Of a stretch of 64,000 nt of DNA, positions 6,930 through 21,648 are shown piece by piece. The notes beneath the pieces are model-generated. The model worked only from the letters and a program-made list of their open reading frames with translations, did no database searches and was not told the origin of the DNA. This DNA is from an uncultured Prevotella sp. (GTDB taxonomy: Bacteria > Bacteroidota > Bacteroidia > Bacteroidales > Bacteroidaceae). The translations under genes and the position numbers were made by a program. The stretch covers positions 1 to 64,000 of the forward strand of contig CAMAGM010000001.1 in assembly GCA_945833995.1 (NCBI GenBank). Reading direction: 5' to 3'. Position 1 is the stretch's first letter. Each line of letters starts with the position of its first letter.

Positions 6930-8681
6930 CTAATTATTTGCCCAACCACGTACCTGATGCATCTGGTCGTTGACCTCGATTACAGTTTGTGGGATTGGCC
7001 AGTACTCGTTCTTGCCTTCTGTGAACGAAAGTGTGATGTTAGCCTCCTTATAAGGATGCCTTACCTCGTAAACGAGTTTATGAGGCTTTGTGCCACCTGA
7101 TGTCCAGTACTCATCAAACTGATAAGGTACGTTATCAAGAACCTTGTCCCAGCACTGCTTGGCAATACCCCAACGTACGATATCGAACCAACGGCAGCCT
7201 TCAAACCAAAGCTCATACTGCTTCTCATCCTGAATAGTCTGGAGATTTACAGAAGAAGAGATGGTCTTTGAACCGGCACGCTGCTGTATCTTATTGACAT
7301 ACTTGAGTGCCTCAGCTGTGTTACCTGACGCGAGACATGCCTCAGCATAGAGGAGGTAAGCCTCACCGAGACGTGCAAGGCAGAGGTTTGTATTGTTACA
7401 GTTATCACCAGCCACCTTGTTGGGGTCGCAATCATTAGGATGCATCATCATCTTAACCTCCATCACATCAGAGCGGGAGAATGAACCGGCATCCTTTTTG
7501 ATACCACGGTTTGGATCGAACTCCTTCTCCGCACGTGTCGAGAGAGTACCGCCTGCCTCTACATCGTTCTTCCATGGACAGAGAGTGGCGTCATAGAAGA
7601 ACTCATCGGATGTGAGGAAAGTAGCCTTACGGCGATATGAGTCACCATCGTTGGCAAGCATCTTGTGAGCAAACTCGTGGTTAATGGAGCCGCCACCCCA
7701 GCCGCCTGTTGAACAAATCTGAGGGTTCTTACCACCACCTACGATATCATCACCACGCCAGTTGAGAACGTTGGCAACCATCCAACGGCCACGTTTATTA
7801 CCGTATGCCCAGCCTGCACCAGTTGAAGCCGCAGAGTTGGCAGAAAAGTTGATTTCGAAAATCTTCTCCTCGCAGCCGTCACCCTCAACATGAAAGAGGT
7901 CGCGGAAGCGGTCACCGGGAACAAGAGCGTAGTTTGATGACTCAACGAGTGGCTTAAGCAGGCTTGCTGCCTTTGCGTTGTCGCCTGCGAAGAGAGCTGA
8001 CTTACCGGCGACAAACTGTGCGAAGCCCTTTGTTGCATACCATGCACCTTCCTGATCGCTCTGACCATTACGCTCAGGTATGTCGCTCATTGCCTCCTCA
8101 CACTCCTTTATACAGAAGTCGAAGATTGCCTTCTGTGACTCAGCATTAGTAGGTTTGTCATCAACAATGAGGTGGTCAACGATAGGCGGCTGATAGTAAA
8201 CCTGTGCGGCAAGCATGTGAGCCCATGCACGCATTACTCTTGCCTGGGCAACAGCCTCTTTCTTAACCTGTGAGTCAGCCTTGTCACCACCAAAGTAATT
8301 GATAACGAGGTTAGCTGAGTAGATTGACTTGTAAATATGGTTGTAAAGAGCACTTACAGGACCGAAGCTTGTGTCGTAGCGGAACTCACCGCACTCACGG
8401 AAACCTGAGTGGTCGGCAATATCGCCACCTGCGGGGAACACATCGTCAGAAGCGTAGTTAAGACCCATGATGTATGCATTCCAAATACCTTCATTACCAC
8501 TTATCTCTTCAGCGAATGTCGCATACATGGCAGTAACTGCAGACTTTGCATCTGCATCTGTCTTATAGAAGCTATCTGTACTGTTTGTTGCCTTCTGCTC
8601 GATTTCAAGCAAATCCTCTGAGCAAGATGTTAACGTTATTCCTGCTGAAAGTAAGGCAACAGAAAATATTATTTTTTTCAT
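6930..8681 (-). CDS. SusD/RagB-like outer-membrane glycan-binding lipoprotein
   Basis: A 583-residue lipoprotein starting MKKIIFSVALLSAGITLTSCSED, with the lipobox Cys at 20. SusD family hallmarks: an N-terminal segment DSFYKTDADAKSAVTAMYATF, the AWAHMLAAQVYYQPPIVD repeat helix, NLCLARLGEAYLLYAEACL, and a C-terminal EGCRWFDIVRWG motif. SusD proteins cap the SusC channel at the cell surface and hand it oligosaccharides; no enzyme activity. It is 35 bp downstream of its SusC partner and shares its promoter. Given the flanking GH10/GH43/GH3 and esterase genes, xylo- or arabinoxylo-oligosaccharides are the likely ligands. Confidence 0.92.
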   Translation of the reverse strand: MKKIIFSVALLSAGITLTSCSEDLLEIEQKATNSTDSFYKTDADAKSAVTAMYATFAEEISGNEGIWNAYIMGLNYASDDVFPAGGDIADHSGFRECGEFRYDTSFGPVSALYNHIYKSIYSANLVINYFGGDKADSQVKKEAVAQARVMRAWAHMLAAQVYYQPPIVDHLIVDDKPTNAESQKAIFDFCIKECEEAMSDIPERNGQSDQEGAWYATKGFAQFVAGKSALFAGDNAKAASLLKPLVESSNYALVPGDRFRDLFHVEGDGCEEKIFEINFSANSAASTGAGWAYGNKRGRWMVANVLNWRGDDIVGGGKNPQICSTGGWGGGSINHEFAHKMLANDGDSYRRKATFLTSDEFFYDATLCPWKNDVEAGGTLSTRAEKEFDPNRGIKKDAGSFSRSDVMEVKMMMHPNDCDPNKVAGDNCNNTNLCLARLGEAYLLYAEACLASGNTAEALKYVNKIQQRAGSKTISSSVNLQTIQDEKQYELWFEGCRWFDIVRWGIAKQCWDKVLDNVPYQFDEYWTSGGTKPHKLVYEVRHPYKEANITLSFTEGKNEYWPIPQTVIEVNDQMHQVRGWANN

Positions 8682-8716
8682 TACTTTTTCTTTTTATAAT
8701 TTGGTATTATGATACA

Positions 8717-11700
8717 TTAGAATGTGACGCTCAAACCGAGGACGAGCTTCTTCATTGTAGGATAAACGCCCTTGTCAAGACCTGGGCAGTTATACTCCTG
8801 AGTACATGTCTCAGGATCAAGACCAGGATACTTTGTGAAGCAGAAGAAATCGTCAAGAGAGACATATGCACGTACATTCTCCATGAAAACCTTCTTTGTT
8901 ATGCTCTTGGGCAATGTGTAACCGAGCTGTATCTGCTTAATCTTGAAGAAAGCTCCGCTATATACCATTGCTGATGAGCTGTAGAACTTAAGGTCACCAT
9001 ACACACTCTTTGCCTCTGGGAACTTGCCAGACTTGAAGTCGTCATAAACACCTTTGGCTACGTTGTTGTAACCAGTACGATATAAACCGTAGTAAACATC
9101 GTTTCCTGCCTGACCTGTGCCGAATACAGTGAGGTCGAAGCCCTTATACTCTGCATTAAGAGTGATACCATATGTCACGTCAGGAATACCCGAGCCGATG
9201 TTTGTCATATCACCTTCCTGCGGGTCGTTTGTGATAGAGCCGTCTGCTGCACGATACAATGCAGTGCCATCATCCGCACGGCCTACGTAGTCATAACCAC
9301 GCATGTACCATATTGGCTCACCCTCCTCGAAGTAACAGCGGATAGCACCAGGGCTTGCACCCTCGACTGTCGCACCAGCAATACGCTCGATAGACGGGTC
9401 AAGATATGTACACTTGTTGCTGAGGAACGAAACGTTGCCGGCAATGCCATACTTGAAGTCACCGATATGATCCCTCCAAGAGAGTTCGATCTCAACACCG
9501 TTGTTCTTTACCTTGCCAGCGTTCTTTGTGATTGATGAAACACCTGACTCTGGCATGGCAGGAGCATTTACGAGAAGGTCCTTGGTTGTCTTTGTGTACC
9601 AGTCAATACCAAGAGTGAGACGGTCGTTGAGGAATCGCATGTCAAGACCGAGGTCAATCTGCTCAGATGTCTCCCATGTCAGGTTCGGGTTAGCGATACC
9701 GTTAGGCATTGAGCCGTATGTAGCTGTGTTGTCAGCGCCATACTGATACCACTGGCCATTAGTTGCGATGCCAGCAGTGTATGAGTAGTTGCTAAGCACG
9801 TTTACGTTACCATTCTGACCCCAAGAGGCACGAATCTTACCAAATGAGATGATGCTTGGGTCAATATTGTTCTTGAAGAATGATTCATTAGAGAATGTCC
9901 AGCCTGCAGATGCAGAGAAGAAATTACCCCAACGGTTGTATGAAGGAAGTTTCTCAGAAGAGAAAGCATCAGCACGGAAGTTACCCTGGAAGCTATAGCG
10001 GTTGTCATAGCTATAGGTGATACGTCCGAAGTAAGAGATTGCGCTGCTCTCACCTTTAATACCATTGATAGTCTTTGTTGTATTTGCGTTTCCGTTTACA
10101 CAATCAAGGAAACGGAAGTTAGGATCGTAAGCAGTAAGGATATCCGGACCGCTTGCTGCACCTTTGACATACTTTGACTGATAATGACGGTATGACATAC
10201 CTGCCATGGCACCAACATCATGCTTGCCGAAGCTCTGTGCATAGTTAACGAAGTTCTCCCACTGATACCAGATAGAGTTGCTGCTCTGAGCTGAGATTGA
10301 GTAGTTGTCACCCTTTGTCTGAGCATTGAGGTAATAAGGAGTGGCATAGTCCTCGTTGTTGGTGAATGAGAGACGGTAGCCGAGGCGGGAAGTGTATGTG
10401 ACATACTTAATTGGTGTGAAGTTAAGGTATGCTGTACCATTTATGTTCACACCGTCATTTGTAGCCTCTGAGCGGTCACGCTGTGAGAATGGGTTAGCAC
10501 CCGCAAGACGCTGATTGAAGTATGATGTCGCATAGTAACCGTTTGCATCACCAAAGAGAGCGTATCTTGAGTCGCCTGCCATTGCCTTGTCATAGTAAGA
10601 AGCATAATCGCCGAGCATCTGCGAGCGGTCTGTCCAATAGAGCGGAGTGAGAGGGTCGATGAGAAGAAGCATCTCGAATGAAGAGCCATAGCCGTTCTCA
10701 GAGATACTGCGTGTCTCCCACCTCTCGATAGAGTTGTTTGTACCAACTTTCAACCAGTCCTTAACCTTATAGTCTGCATTAATCTGGGCGCTGAGACGTG
10801 TGTACTTATCCTTGTCGCCCTTTACGATACCGTCCTGGTTAACATAGCTGCCACTTACGAAGTATGAACCACGGTCATTGGCACCCTCGAAGGTGATGGT
10901 ATGCTGCTGTGACCAAGAGTTCTCGAAATATGCGTCCATCCAGTCTGTATCTGTATTAGGATTCCAGTTGTACTGTTCCTTATACTGGTTCATATCTGCA
11001 TTAACCTGGTCGGTTCCGAGCTGCATGCCCATCCAGTCTTTGAACTCAGAAGCGTTGAGAAGCTTACCGACATGACCAAGTCCCTGATTTGTGAATTTGG
11101 CGGTGTAATTGATGCTGCTCTTACCCTTTTTGCCCGATTTTGTTGTAATGAGAACAACACCGTTACCAGCCTCAGCACCATAGATAGCAGCTGATGCGGC
11201 ATCCTTAAGAACCTCCATTGACTCAATCATTGAAGGATCGAGATACTGGATGCTTGATACCTGAAGACCATCGACAATGAGCAATGGACCAATATTACTT
11301 GAGTTAGATGAGTAACCGCGGACACGGATGGTAGCTCCCGAACCTGGTTTACCAGATGAGTTCAAAACCTGGACACCCGACGCCTTACCCTGAAGTGCTG
11401 AAGCGGCATCTGTTGTAGAAATACCCTTGATGTCATCGCCCTTTACCGATGCAACAGAACCGGTAAGGTCGGACTTCTTTTGGATACCGTAACCAATGAC
11501 AACAACATCATCAAGAGTTGTGTCCTCTGGCTTAAGAACAATAGTCAAATCCTTTGTCCCCTTAACACTCACTTTTTCCGTTCCATATCCTATATAAGAT
11601 ATAGACAACTGTGCATCTGGGGTTGCATTCACTTGAAAATGACCATTCAAGTCAGTTACTACACCAGTGTTTGTACCAAGTACTTTCACTGTAGCTCCAA

Positions 11701-11827
11701 TGACTGGGTCGCCATTCTCATCATTTACTGTTCCCTTTACTATGTTCTGAGCCAAAGCTCCCAAAGGAAGCAAACAGAACAGGAACAATAGCACTAGTGG
11801 CTTTTGTAACTTTTTCACAATTCTCAT
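8717..11827 (-). CDS. SusC-like TonB-dependent oligosaccharide transporter (xylan PUL)
   Basis: A 1036-residue outer-membrane protein. Start at 11827 (MRIVKKLQKPLVLLFLF) gives a signal peptide ending near GALAQ; four upstream codons are also open. Order: carboxypeptidase-regulatory-like domain (~28-105, NDENGDPVIGATVKVLGTN), a short linker with DDVVVIGYGIQKKSDLTGS, plug domain (~115-235, with SAAIYGAEAGNGVVLITTK), then a 22-strand barrel ending LGLSVTF. SusC proteins import oligosaccharides into the periplasm with TonB energy. It heads a two-gene unit with SusD; the promoter at 11892-11899 carries the two-box site shared with the xylanase genes, tying it to the xylan regulon. Ligand is inferred. 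Confidence 0.93.
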   Translation of the reverse strand: MRIVKKLQKPLVLLFLFCLLPLGALAQNIVKGTVNDENGDPVIGATVKVLGTNTGVVTDLNGHFQVNATPDAQLSISYIGYGTEKVSVKGTKDLTIVLKPEDTTLDDVVVIGYGIQKKSDLTGSVASVKGDDIKGISTTDAASALQGKASGVQVLNSSGKPGSGATIRVRGYSSNSSNIGPLLIVDGLQVSSIQYLDPSMIESMEVLKDAASAAIYGAEAGNGVVLITTKSGKKGKSSINYTAKFTNQGLGHVGKLLNASEFKDWMGMQLGTDQVNADMNQYKEQYNWNPNTDTDWMDAYFENSWSQQHTITFEGANDRGSYFVSGSYVNQDGIVKGDKDKYTRLSAQINADYKVKDWLKVGTNNSIERWETRSISENGYGSSFEMLLLIDPLTPLYWTDRSQMLGDYASYYDKAMAGDSRYALFGDANGYYATSYFNQRLAGANPFSQRDRSEATNDGVNINGTAYLNFTPIKYVTYTSRLGYRLSFTNNEDYATPYYLNAQTKGDNYSISAQSSNSIWYQWENFVNYAQSFGKHDVGAMAGMSYRHYQSKYVKGAASGPDILTAYDPNFRFLDCVNGNANTTKTINGIKGESSAISYFGRITYSYDNRYSFQGNFRADAFSSEKLPSYNRWGNFFSASAGWTFSNESFFKNNIDPSIISFGKIRASWGQNGNVNVLSNYSYTAGIATNGQWYQYGADNTATYGSMPNGIANPNLTWETSEQIDLGLDMRFLNDRLTLGIDWYTKTTKDLLVNAPAMPESGVSSITKNAGKVKNNGVEIELSWRDHIGDFKYGIAGNVSFLSNKCTYLDPSIERIAGATVEGASPGAIRCYFEEGEPIWYMRGYDYVGRADDGTALYRAADGSITNDPQEGDMTNIGSGIPDVTYGITLNAEYKGFDLTVFGTGQAGNDVYYGLYRTGYNNVAKGVYDDFKSGKFPEAKSVYGDLKFYSSSAMVYSGAFFKIKQIQLGYTLPKSITKKVFMENVRAYVSLDDFFCFTKYPGLDPETCTQEYNCPGLDKGVYPTMKKLVLGLSVTF

Positions 11828-11891
11828 AGATTGTAGCAAATTATTAATAAATAGGTTTTAAACTTATCTGACTTTTCGTTAAAAATCTGTG

Positions 11892-11899
11892 CAAAGGTA
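11892..11899 (-). promoter_or_regulatory. -7 box of the SusC-SusD unit
   Basis: The minus strand reads TACCTTTG, leaving a leader of about 60 nt before the SusC ATG. Confidence 0.75.
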
Positions 11900-11929
11900 A
11901 AACTATTTTAGACAATAGGATTATTATTT

Positions 11930-11958
11930 TGTTACATATTCTTTGCCTAATGTATCAT
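11930..11958 (-). promoter_or_regulatory. Two-box activator site, SusC promoter
   Basis: Coding-strand boxes ATGATACA (11951-11958) and ATGTAACA (11930-11937), 21 bp apart; the inner box ends 30 bp before the -7 box. Confidence 0.78.
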
Positions 11959-12013
11959 AAATAATAAAAATTAGGCCAAAATTACAAAACATTGGATATT
12001 TGTTACAAAAAAA

Positions 12014-12042
12014 ACAGCCGGGAATCATTAGTTCCCGACTGT
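12014..12042 (-). terminator. Terminator of the GH43-esterase gene
   Basis: A stem of about 11 pairs (ACAG-CGGGAA against TTCCCG-CTGT, one mismatch, 7-nt loop) is followed on the minus strand by eight T residues; 21 bp past the stop codon. Confidence 0.8.
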
Positions 12043-12062
12043 AAATAAATGAAAAAATGTCT

Positions 12063-14618
<2,556 letters not shown>

Positions 14619-14629
<11 letters not shown>

Positions 14630-15983
14630 TAGCTTCCCACCAGTCGAAGTTGAAGAGGTTCTTCTTCTGCATTGAAGTGCTCTTGAACACGAAATAGACA
14701 TCGTGCACACCTTTGCATTTTGTTAGCTCCGTGCGGAAGGTCTCGTATTTGAACTTCGTGTTTGGAACGTCGATTTCTCCTGCCTTCCAGCCATCGGGTG
14801 CGTCGAGACGTATTTCTATCTTTCCGCCAAGCAACAGGGAAGAGCAACTTGCCTTCAGTTCCTTGGCGCCACTGCCAAAGTCAACGCCCTTGACAAGGAT
14901 GTATTCGCCATCGTCGATATCCGTGACAAAGAGCGTGGGATTCCACGGACCTGAAGGATTCTCGCGTGTAGTCTTAAGTCCATATCCCCAAGCCATGGTC
15001 TCTGCCTCAACACGGCGGTATGGATTGAATGTTCCCACCTGCTCCATTTTGCAGTCGAGGAAATAAGGCAGTTCCTGTATTGTGCCATCAGCATTGTAGG
15101 TCATCTCGGCAGCCGACACTGAGCGGCGTTCGGCATGGCGGCTTGTCTCCAGTCGGAAGATGTCGTAGTTAAGTCCGAAGCAATACCATTTGCCCTTATA
15201 CTCGATGATACCGGGATGATTGCCTCGTGTGCGTGGAGTGTGGTCCATGATATGCCCCTTATGCTCCCACGGTCCGATGGGCGACTTGCTCATGGCATAG
15301 CCAATACCCTCGGGACAGCAAGTTGACGCGTAAGCGAGATAATACCATTTCTCGCCACGGGCATTCTTCCTCGACCAGAACCAAGGGCCTTCCTGATAGT
15401 CGCCTATGGGGTCCATCTGCATGATGTCGCCCTTGATGGAAATCATATCCTCGTTGAGTCGCACGCAATATGTGTGGGGATTGCCCCAATACATATAAGC
15501 CTGTCCGTCGTCGTCAATCCACACTGTCGGGTCGATGTCATACCAATGCTCCTGTCGCCACACGAGCGGTTTGCCAAGCGGGTCTTTGAATGGACCAAAG
15601 GGCGAGTCGGCAACGAGCACACCGATACCATTGCCGTGTATCGGGCAATACATATACCACTTGCCGTTGCGCTCAATCACCTGTTCTGCCCATGCTCCGT
15701 TGTTTCCCTTATACCAAGTGAAATCCTTAAGCGAAGCCACCGCTCCATGATCCTGCCAGTTGACCATGTCGGTAGAGGTATAGAGCAACCAGTCTTTCAT
15801 CTTGAATCCCTCAGAATCATCCTCGTCGTGGGTGGTATAGAGATATACGGTATCTCCATGCACATAGGGTGCTGGGTCTGCCGTGTATTTGGTTTGGATA
15901 ATCGGCAGATTGAAGTTTTGTTTCTGTTGTGCCGCTGCCGACATTGTGGCAGCAAGCATAATGCTTAATGTGAGTAGCCTCAT
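14619..15983 (-). CDS. Secreted GH43 glycosidase with CBM6-like domain
   Basis: A 454-residue enzyme. Start at 15983 gives signal peptide MRLLTLSIMLAATMSAAAQ and follows the -7 box at 16011-16018. The propeller (~25-320) has TADPAPYVHGD, DIDPTVWIDDD and YQEGPWF carrying the catalytic base, modulator and acid. A CBM6-like beta-sandwich follows (~330-454: [16 protein letters not shown] at its start, NFDWWE at its end). Its propeller closely resembles the one in the downstream GH43-esterase, suggesting tandem duplication followed by esterase gain. Likely arabinofuranosidase or beta-xylosidase on arabinoxylan. It heads a two-gene unit controlled by the shared two-box site. Confidence 0.87.
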
Positions 15984-16010
15984 CTTTATTGTCGTTATTG
16001 ATTTCGTCTG

Positions 16011-16018
16011 CAAAATTA
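16011..16018 (-). promoter_or_regulatory. -7 box of the GH43 / GH43-esterase unit
   Basis: The minus strand reads TAATTTTG, 27 bp before the GH43 ATG. Confidence 0.72.
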
Positions 16019-16048
16019 CGGATTTTTTCCCATACATAACTTTAAAAT

Positions 16049-16077
16049 CGTCTCATATACATTCGGAAATGTTACAT
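16049..16077 (-). promoter_or_regulatory. Two-box activator site, GH43 promoter
   Basis: Coding-strand ATGTAACA (16070-16077) and the weaker ATGAGACG (16049-16056), 21 bp apart, inner box 30 bp from the -7 box. The inner box matches ATGATACA at 6 of 8 positions. Confidence 0.7.
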
Positions 16078-16232
16078 TACTGATTTTTCCACCTTTTATT
16101 ATAAACGAATGGGAAAATGCAAAAAATATTCAGGGACTGGCACATTGACACTCAGTAGAGAATCAATATACCACTCCCTGTTGTTTACCAACCCCCAGTG
16201 GCTTATTGGCGTTGGATATTAGCGTCAGAAGC

Positions 16233-18938
16233 CTAAGGGAGTTTTGTCTCTGGCATGCCTGCCTCCTTCTGGAAGAAGTTGACCATTCGCTGGAACGTGT
16301 TGTCGTTGAAGGTCACGGGACCATGGTTGCCACCAGGCACGGTGATGAAGTCCTCAAGCACACCTTTGTCCTTCAAGGCCTTGGCAAAGAACTCGCTCTG
16401 GCAATAAGGCACCACGGAGTCGGCATCGCCATGGATGACAAGGACCTTTGGGTCTTTCTTGTCGATATACGACATTGGGCTCAGCGACTTTGTCAGGTCG
16501 GGATTCTTCGACGGACTGCATCCCAACAGTACAGCCTCTGGAGAGTTGTCGTCCTTGTAAGTCTCGCAACGCTCCATGCGGCTCATGTCGATAGGTCCGA
16601 AGAAGTCAACCACGGCATCCACCTTGCTGCTCTCCTTGGTATAGTCGCCAAGCGAGCCCTCGATATCCACCTCCACCTTGCCAAACTTCTTGGTCTTCAC
16701 GCCATTGGTCGTACCGGCAAGTGAGGACAGATGACCGCCGGATGAAAAGCCGGTGATTCCCACAAACGAAGTGTCAAAACCATACTTGGCTGCGTTGCCG
16801 CGAACAAAACGTATTGCTGCCTTCACGTCGTTAATCTGCGAGGGGAACTTAGCTTCGGTGCTTGCCCTGTGGTTGATGCTCACCACGGCGAAGCCTCCGT
16901 CGAGCAACTGCTTGCCGTAAGACTGGAACGCTATTGCCTTGGCGTTGTTGCTAAACCATGCACTGCCATAGATGAGTACTATCACCTTATGGCTGTCCTT
17001 GCCGTCGTCTGGCACGTGAATGTCCATCTTGTGCCCCTCAATGCCGTCGCCAACATAGTCAACGTCCGTCCATGTCTTTTCTGTCTTTGCGGAAGCCGCC
17101 AAAGGCTTCTTTACGCCAAGGATATTGAGCATTGTCTCTGCATAGCGCTTTCCGAGGATGCGATAACCCTCTGCAGAGAAATGGAACTTGTCGATGCCAT
17201 TGCCTGGGCATCCCTCTGACGATATCACATGGGCATTGGGGATGATGTTTGGCAGTGTGGCGATGTTGCTGTTCTGTCCCCAGCACGCTCCTCCGTTCTC
17301 CTCTCTCAGCATCTCGCCCACCAACAGGGGAACATCTTCGGGAGAAAGGTTAAGCTCATTGAGAATACGCTCATAAACCGTCTTCACCATTACAGGCCAC
17401 TGCGGATTGCCGTTGTCGGTCTCGCCTTGGTGCATCAGTATTCCCTTTATGACACCATGCATCTGAGCCTTCTTTGCCACCTCCACAAGGCGACGGAACG
17501 GATTGTTGTCGTAGTTTGCCATAATGTTCTTGAACCAGTCCGCCTCGCCTGCAATATAGACTTCACAGGAATCCTCCATAAAGCCCTTTATGCTCGTGCC
17601 GCCAATGGCGACATGCACAACGCCAACCTTCACGTTCTCGGGCAGGTTCTCACACATGGTGCGACCGAAATAGTCGGCTGGTGTCAGTCCCGTGCCCTGA
17701 CGGCAGATTGGTGGAACGGCAGTGTACCACTTGCCCGTCTCGCGCTTTGGGTTGCTGTAGTTCACGGCAGCCATCACCTTGAATCTCTCAGGCACATTCT
17801 CATAGTCCTGAGCCTCTGCCCTTGCATTGCCTTCCATGTTCGACTGTCCGAAGCATAGGTAAATGTGGAAGTTTGGGTCGGCAGTCTCTGGCACACCAAT
17901 CCACTGCGACAGTGCTGCGGTGATGTTCTTCAGCTTTTCTGTCTCGGCTGGATAGGCATCGGCATTAACCGTTGTGAGAGCCTCGGCGGCAGCCACTGCT
18001 TCCTTTAAGGCGATGCGTGCTGTCAACGCCTCATTGCGTGTGACATCTTTGGCAGCCTCAAGTGTCTCCTTGGCGTCCTTTATAGCCATGAGGAAGTTGT
18101 CCTTATAGATCTTGCTCTTCTCAGGCAAGGAGTATTTGCTTACAAACGCCCATATTTCCTCGCTCGTCATCACTCCTGCGGGGTCGTTGCTGTGGAAGTG
18201 TCCCTTTGCGTCGAGAGTGTTCAGCACCACCTCCACACCGCCGTCTCCTGCCTCCCAAGTAGTGCGCGAGCACTTTGAGTCGGGCTTGTCCGTTGGCCAC
18301 GGCGTTACTGTGGTGGAAGAGCTCTTGCATCTATTATGCGCTGCCCATGCCCCTACTGTTGACATGACATTATCGTATTTCACCACGTCATCCACATTTC
18401 CGTGAGTATGTATAAGAGGTATGGGACGCGAGCTGCACAATGGGTCGCCCCACATCAGATAGCCGCTGACAGGAGCGAAGGCAGCAAACTTGTCGTCCAT
18501 GTAGTTGGCGCAGAAGTATGTCATCATGCCACCCATGGAGAATCCGGAGAGATAGACCCTCTTGGTGTCTATCTTGTATCGTGCCGCCATAGCGTCGATT
18601 ATCGCGCTTAGGAATTGCATGTCCTTGTTGTCAGGAAGTGAAGTGTTTCTGATATCCCAAAACTTGTTGATGCCGTTAGGATAGACAACAACGAATTTTT
18701 CCCTTTTTGCGATGGCTTCCCAATTTGCCATCCCCTGCTGATAGGGTGCATCCTGGTTCATGCCGTGCATCGAAATGAGCAGAGGCGCGTTCTTCGGCAG
18801 GTTTGAAGGGGCATAGACAAGCATGTTTCTTTGCGTACCGCCAACAGAGAGGTCTTCCGATATCGCCTTGTCTAATGCGTTCACTCTAAAGAGTACGCCA
18901 CACAGAAGTGTAAATATAATGATTAGTCGATTTTTCAT
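16233..18938 (-). CDS. Triple carbohydrate esterase: CE1/PHB-depolymerase-like + CE6-like + alpha/beta-hydrolase
   Basis: A 901-residue exported protein (MKNRLIIIFTLLCGVLFRVNA) with three hydrolase domains. Residues ~25-275 are PHB-depolymerase/CE1-like, nucleophile Ser134 in SGFSMGGMM. A helical linker (~285-345) follows. Residues ~350-610 are CE6/sialate-O-acetylesterase-like, Ser366 in FGQSNMEG with later HFSAEGYRILG. Residues ~625-901 are an alpha/beta-hydrolase of the BD-FAE / acetylxylan-feruloyl type, Ser732 in TGFSSGGH, Asp in HGDADSVVPY and His in GGNHG. All three nucleophiles are intact. Removing acetyl and feruloyl groups from xylan in one protein is the sensible role; exact specificities are inferred. 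It lies 136 bp downstream of the GH10 gene and is probably its co-transcribed partner. Confidence 0.85.
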   Translation of the reverse strand: MKNRLIIIFTLLCGVLFRVNALDKAISEDLSVGGTQRNMLVYAPSNLPKNAPLLISMHGMNQDAPYQQGMANWEAIAKREKFVVVYPNGINKFWDIRNTSLPDNKDMQFLSAIIDAMAARYKIDTKRVYLSGFSMGGMMTYFCANYMDDKFAAFAPVSGYLMWGDPLCSSRPIPLIHTHGNVDDVVKYDNVMSTVGAWAAHNRCKSSSTTVTPWPTDKPDSKCSRTTWEAGDGGVEVVLNTLDAKGHFHSNDPAGVMTSEEIWAFVSKYSLPEKSKIYKDNFLMAIKDAKETLEAAKDVTRNEALTARIALKEAVAAAEALTTVNADAYPAETEKLKNITAALSQWIGVPETADPNFHIYLCFGQSNMEGNARAEAQDYENVPERFKVMAAVNYSNPKRETGKWYTAVPPICRQGTGLTPADYFGRTMCENLPENVKVGVVHVAIGGTSIKGFMEDSCEVYIAGEADWFKNIMANYDNNPFRRLVEVAKKAQMHGVIKGILMHQGETDNGNPQWPVMVKTVYERILNELNLSPEDVPLLVGEMLREENGGACWGQNSNIATLPNIIPNAHVISSEGCPGNGIDKFHFSAEGYRILGKRYAETMLNILGVKKPLAASAKTEKTWTDVDYVGDGIEGHKMDIHVPDDGKDSHKVIVLIYGSAWFSNNAKAIAFQSYGKQLLDGGFAVVSINHRASTEAKFPSQINDVKAAIRFVRGNAAKYGFDTSFVGITGFSSGGHLSSLAGTTNGVKTKKFGKVEVDIEGSLGDYTKESSKVDAVVDFFGPIDMSRMERCETYKDDNSPEAVLLGCSPSKNPDLTKSLSPMSYIDKKDPKVLVIHGDADSVVPYCQSEFFAKALKDKGVLEDFITVPGGNHGPVTFNDNTFQRMVNFFQKEAGMPETKLP

Positions 18939-18951
18939 ATTAATATTTTTT

Positions 18952-19066
18952 TAGTTGACAAGTTTACGAGTTGACAAGTAAACAAGTTGTTTGTTATGCC
19001 ATTTTGACTATAGCACTATCAACTCGTCAACTTGTCAACTCCTATACTTGTCACCTCGTCAACTGA
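18952..19066. repeat. Palindromic element with GTTGACAA-type arms
   Basis: The left arm (18952-18988) repeats AGTTGACAAGT-like units; the right arm (19017-19066) carries the inverse ACTTGTCAACT-like units; ~28 bp centre. It fills the gap between the GH10 and triple-esterase genes. Architecture as in the other elements, different arm sequence. Confidence 0.65.
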
Positions 19067-19074
19067 GCAATAAA

Positions 19075-21396
<2,322 letters not shown>

Positions 21397-21570
21397 TGTG
21401 ACGAAAAACAAAGGTAATGGTATAATTAGCACCGCCTGAAATTACAAACTCTACCTCTGAGAATACAATGAAAACGTTGTCGGAAGGAAGCAACAACAAG
21501 CAAAATGGCGGTGAAAGAATGGAAATAATAGACAAATTAACACAAAATGTGCAAAAAAAACGTTTTTCTA

Positions 21571-21600
21571 TTGTTAATACGAGAAAAAATGCTATCTTTG
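21571..21600 (+). promoter_or_regulatory. -33/-7 promoter of the iorA cluster
   Basis: TTG at 21571-21573, a 19-bp spacer, then TATCTTTG at 21593-21600: the exact Bacteroidales spacing, 48 bp before the iorA ATG. No two-box site in the xylan register. Confidence 0.75.
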
Positions 21601-21648
21601 CAGCCAATTCCAAAAAAATACATTTTTATAAACTAAATAACACGATAG

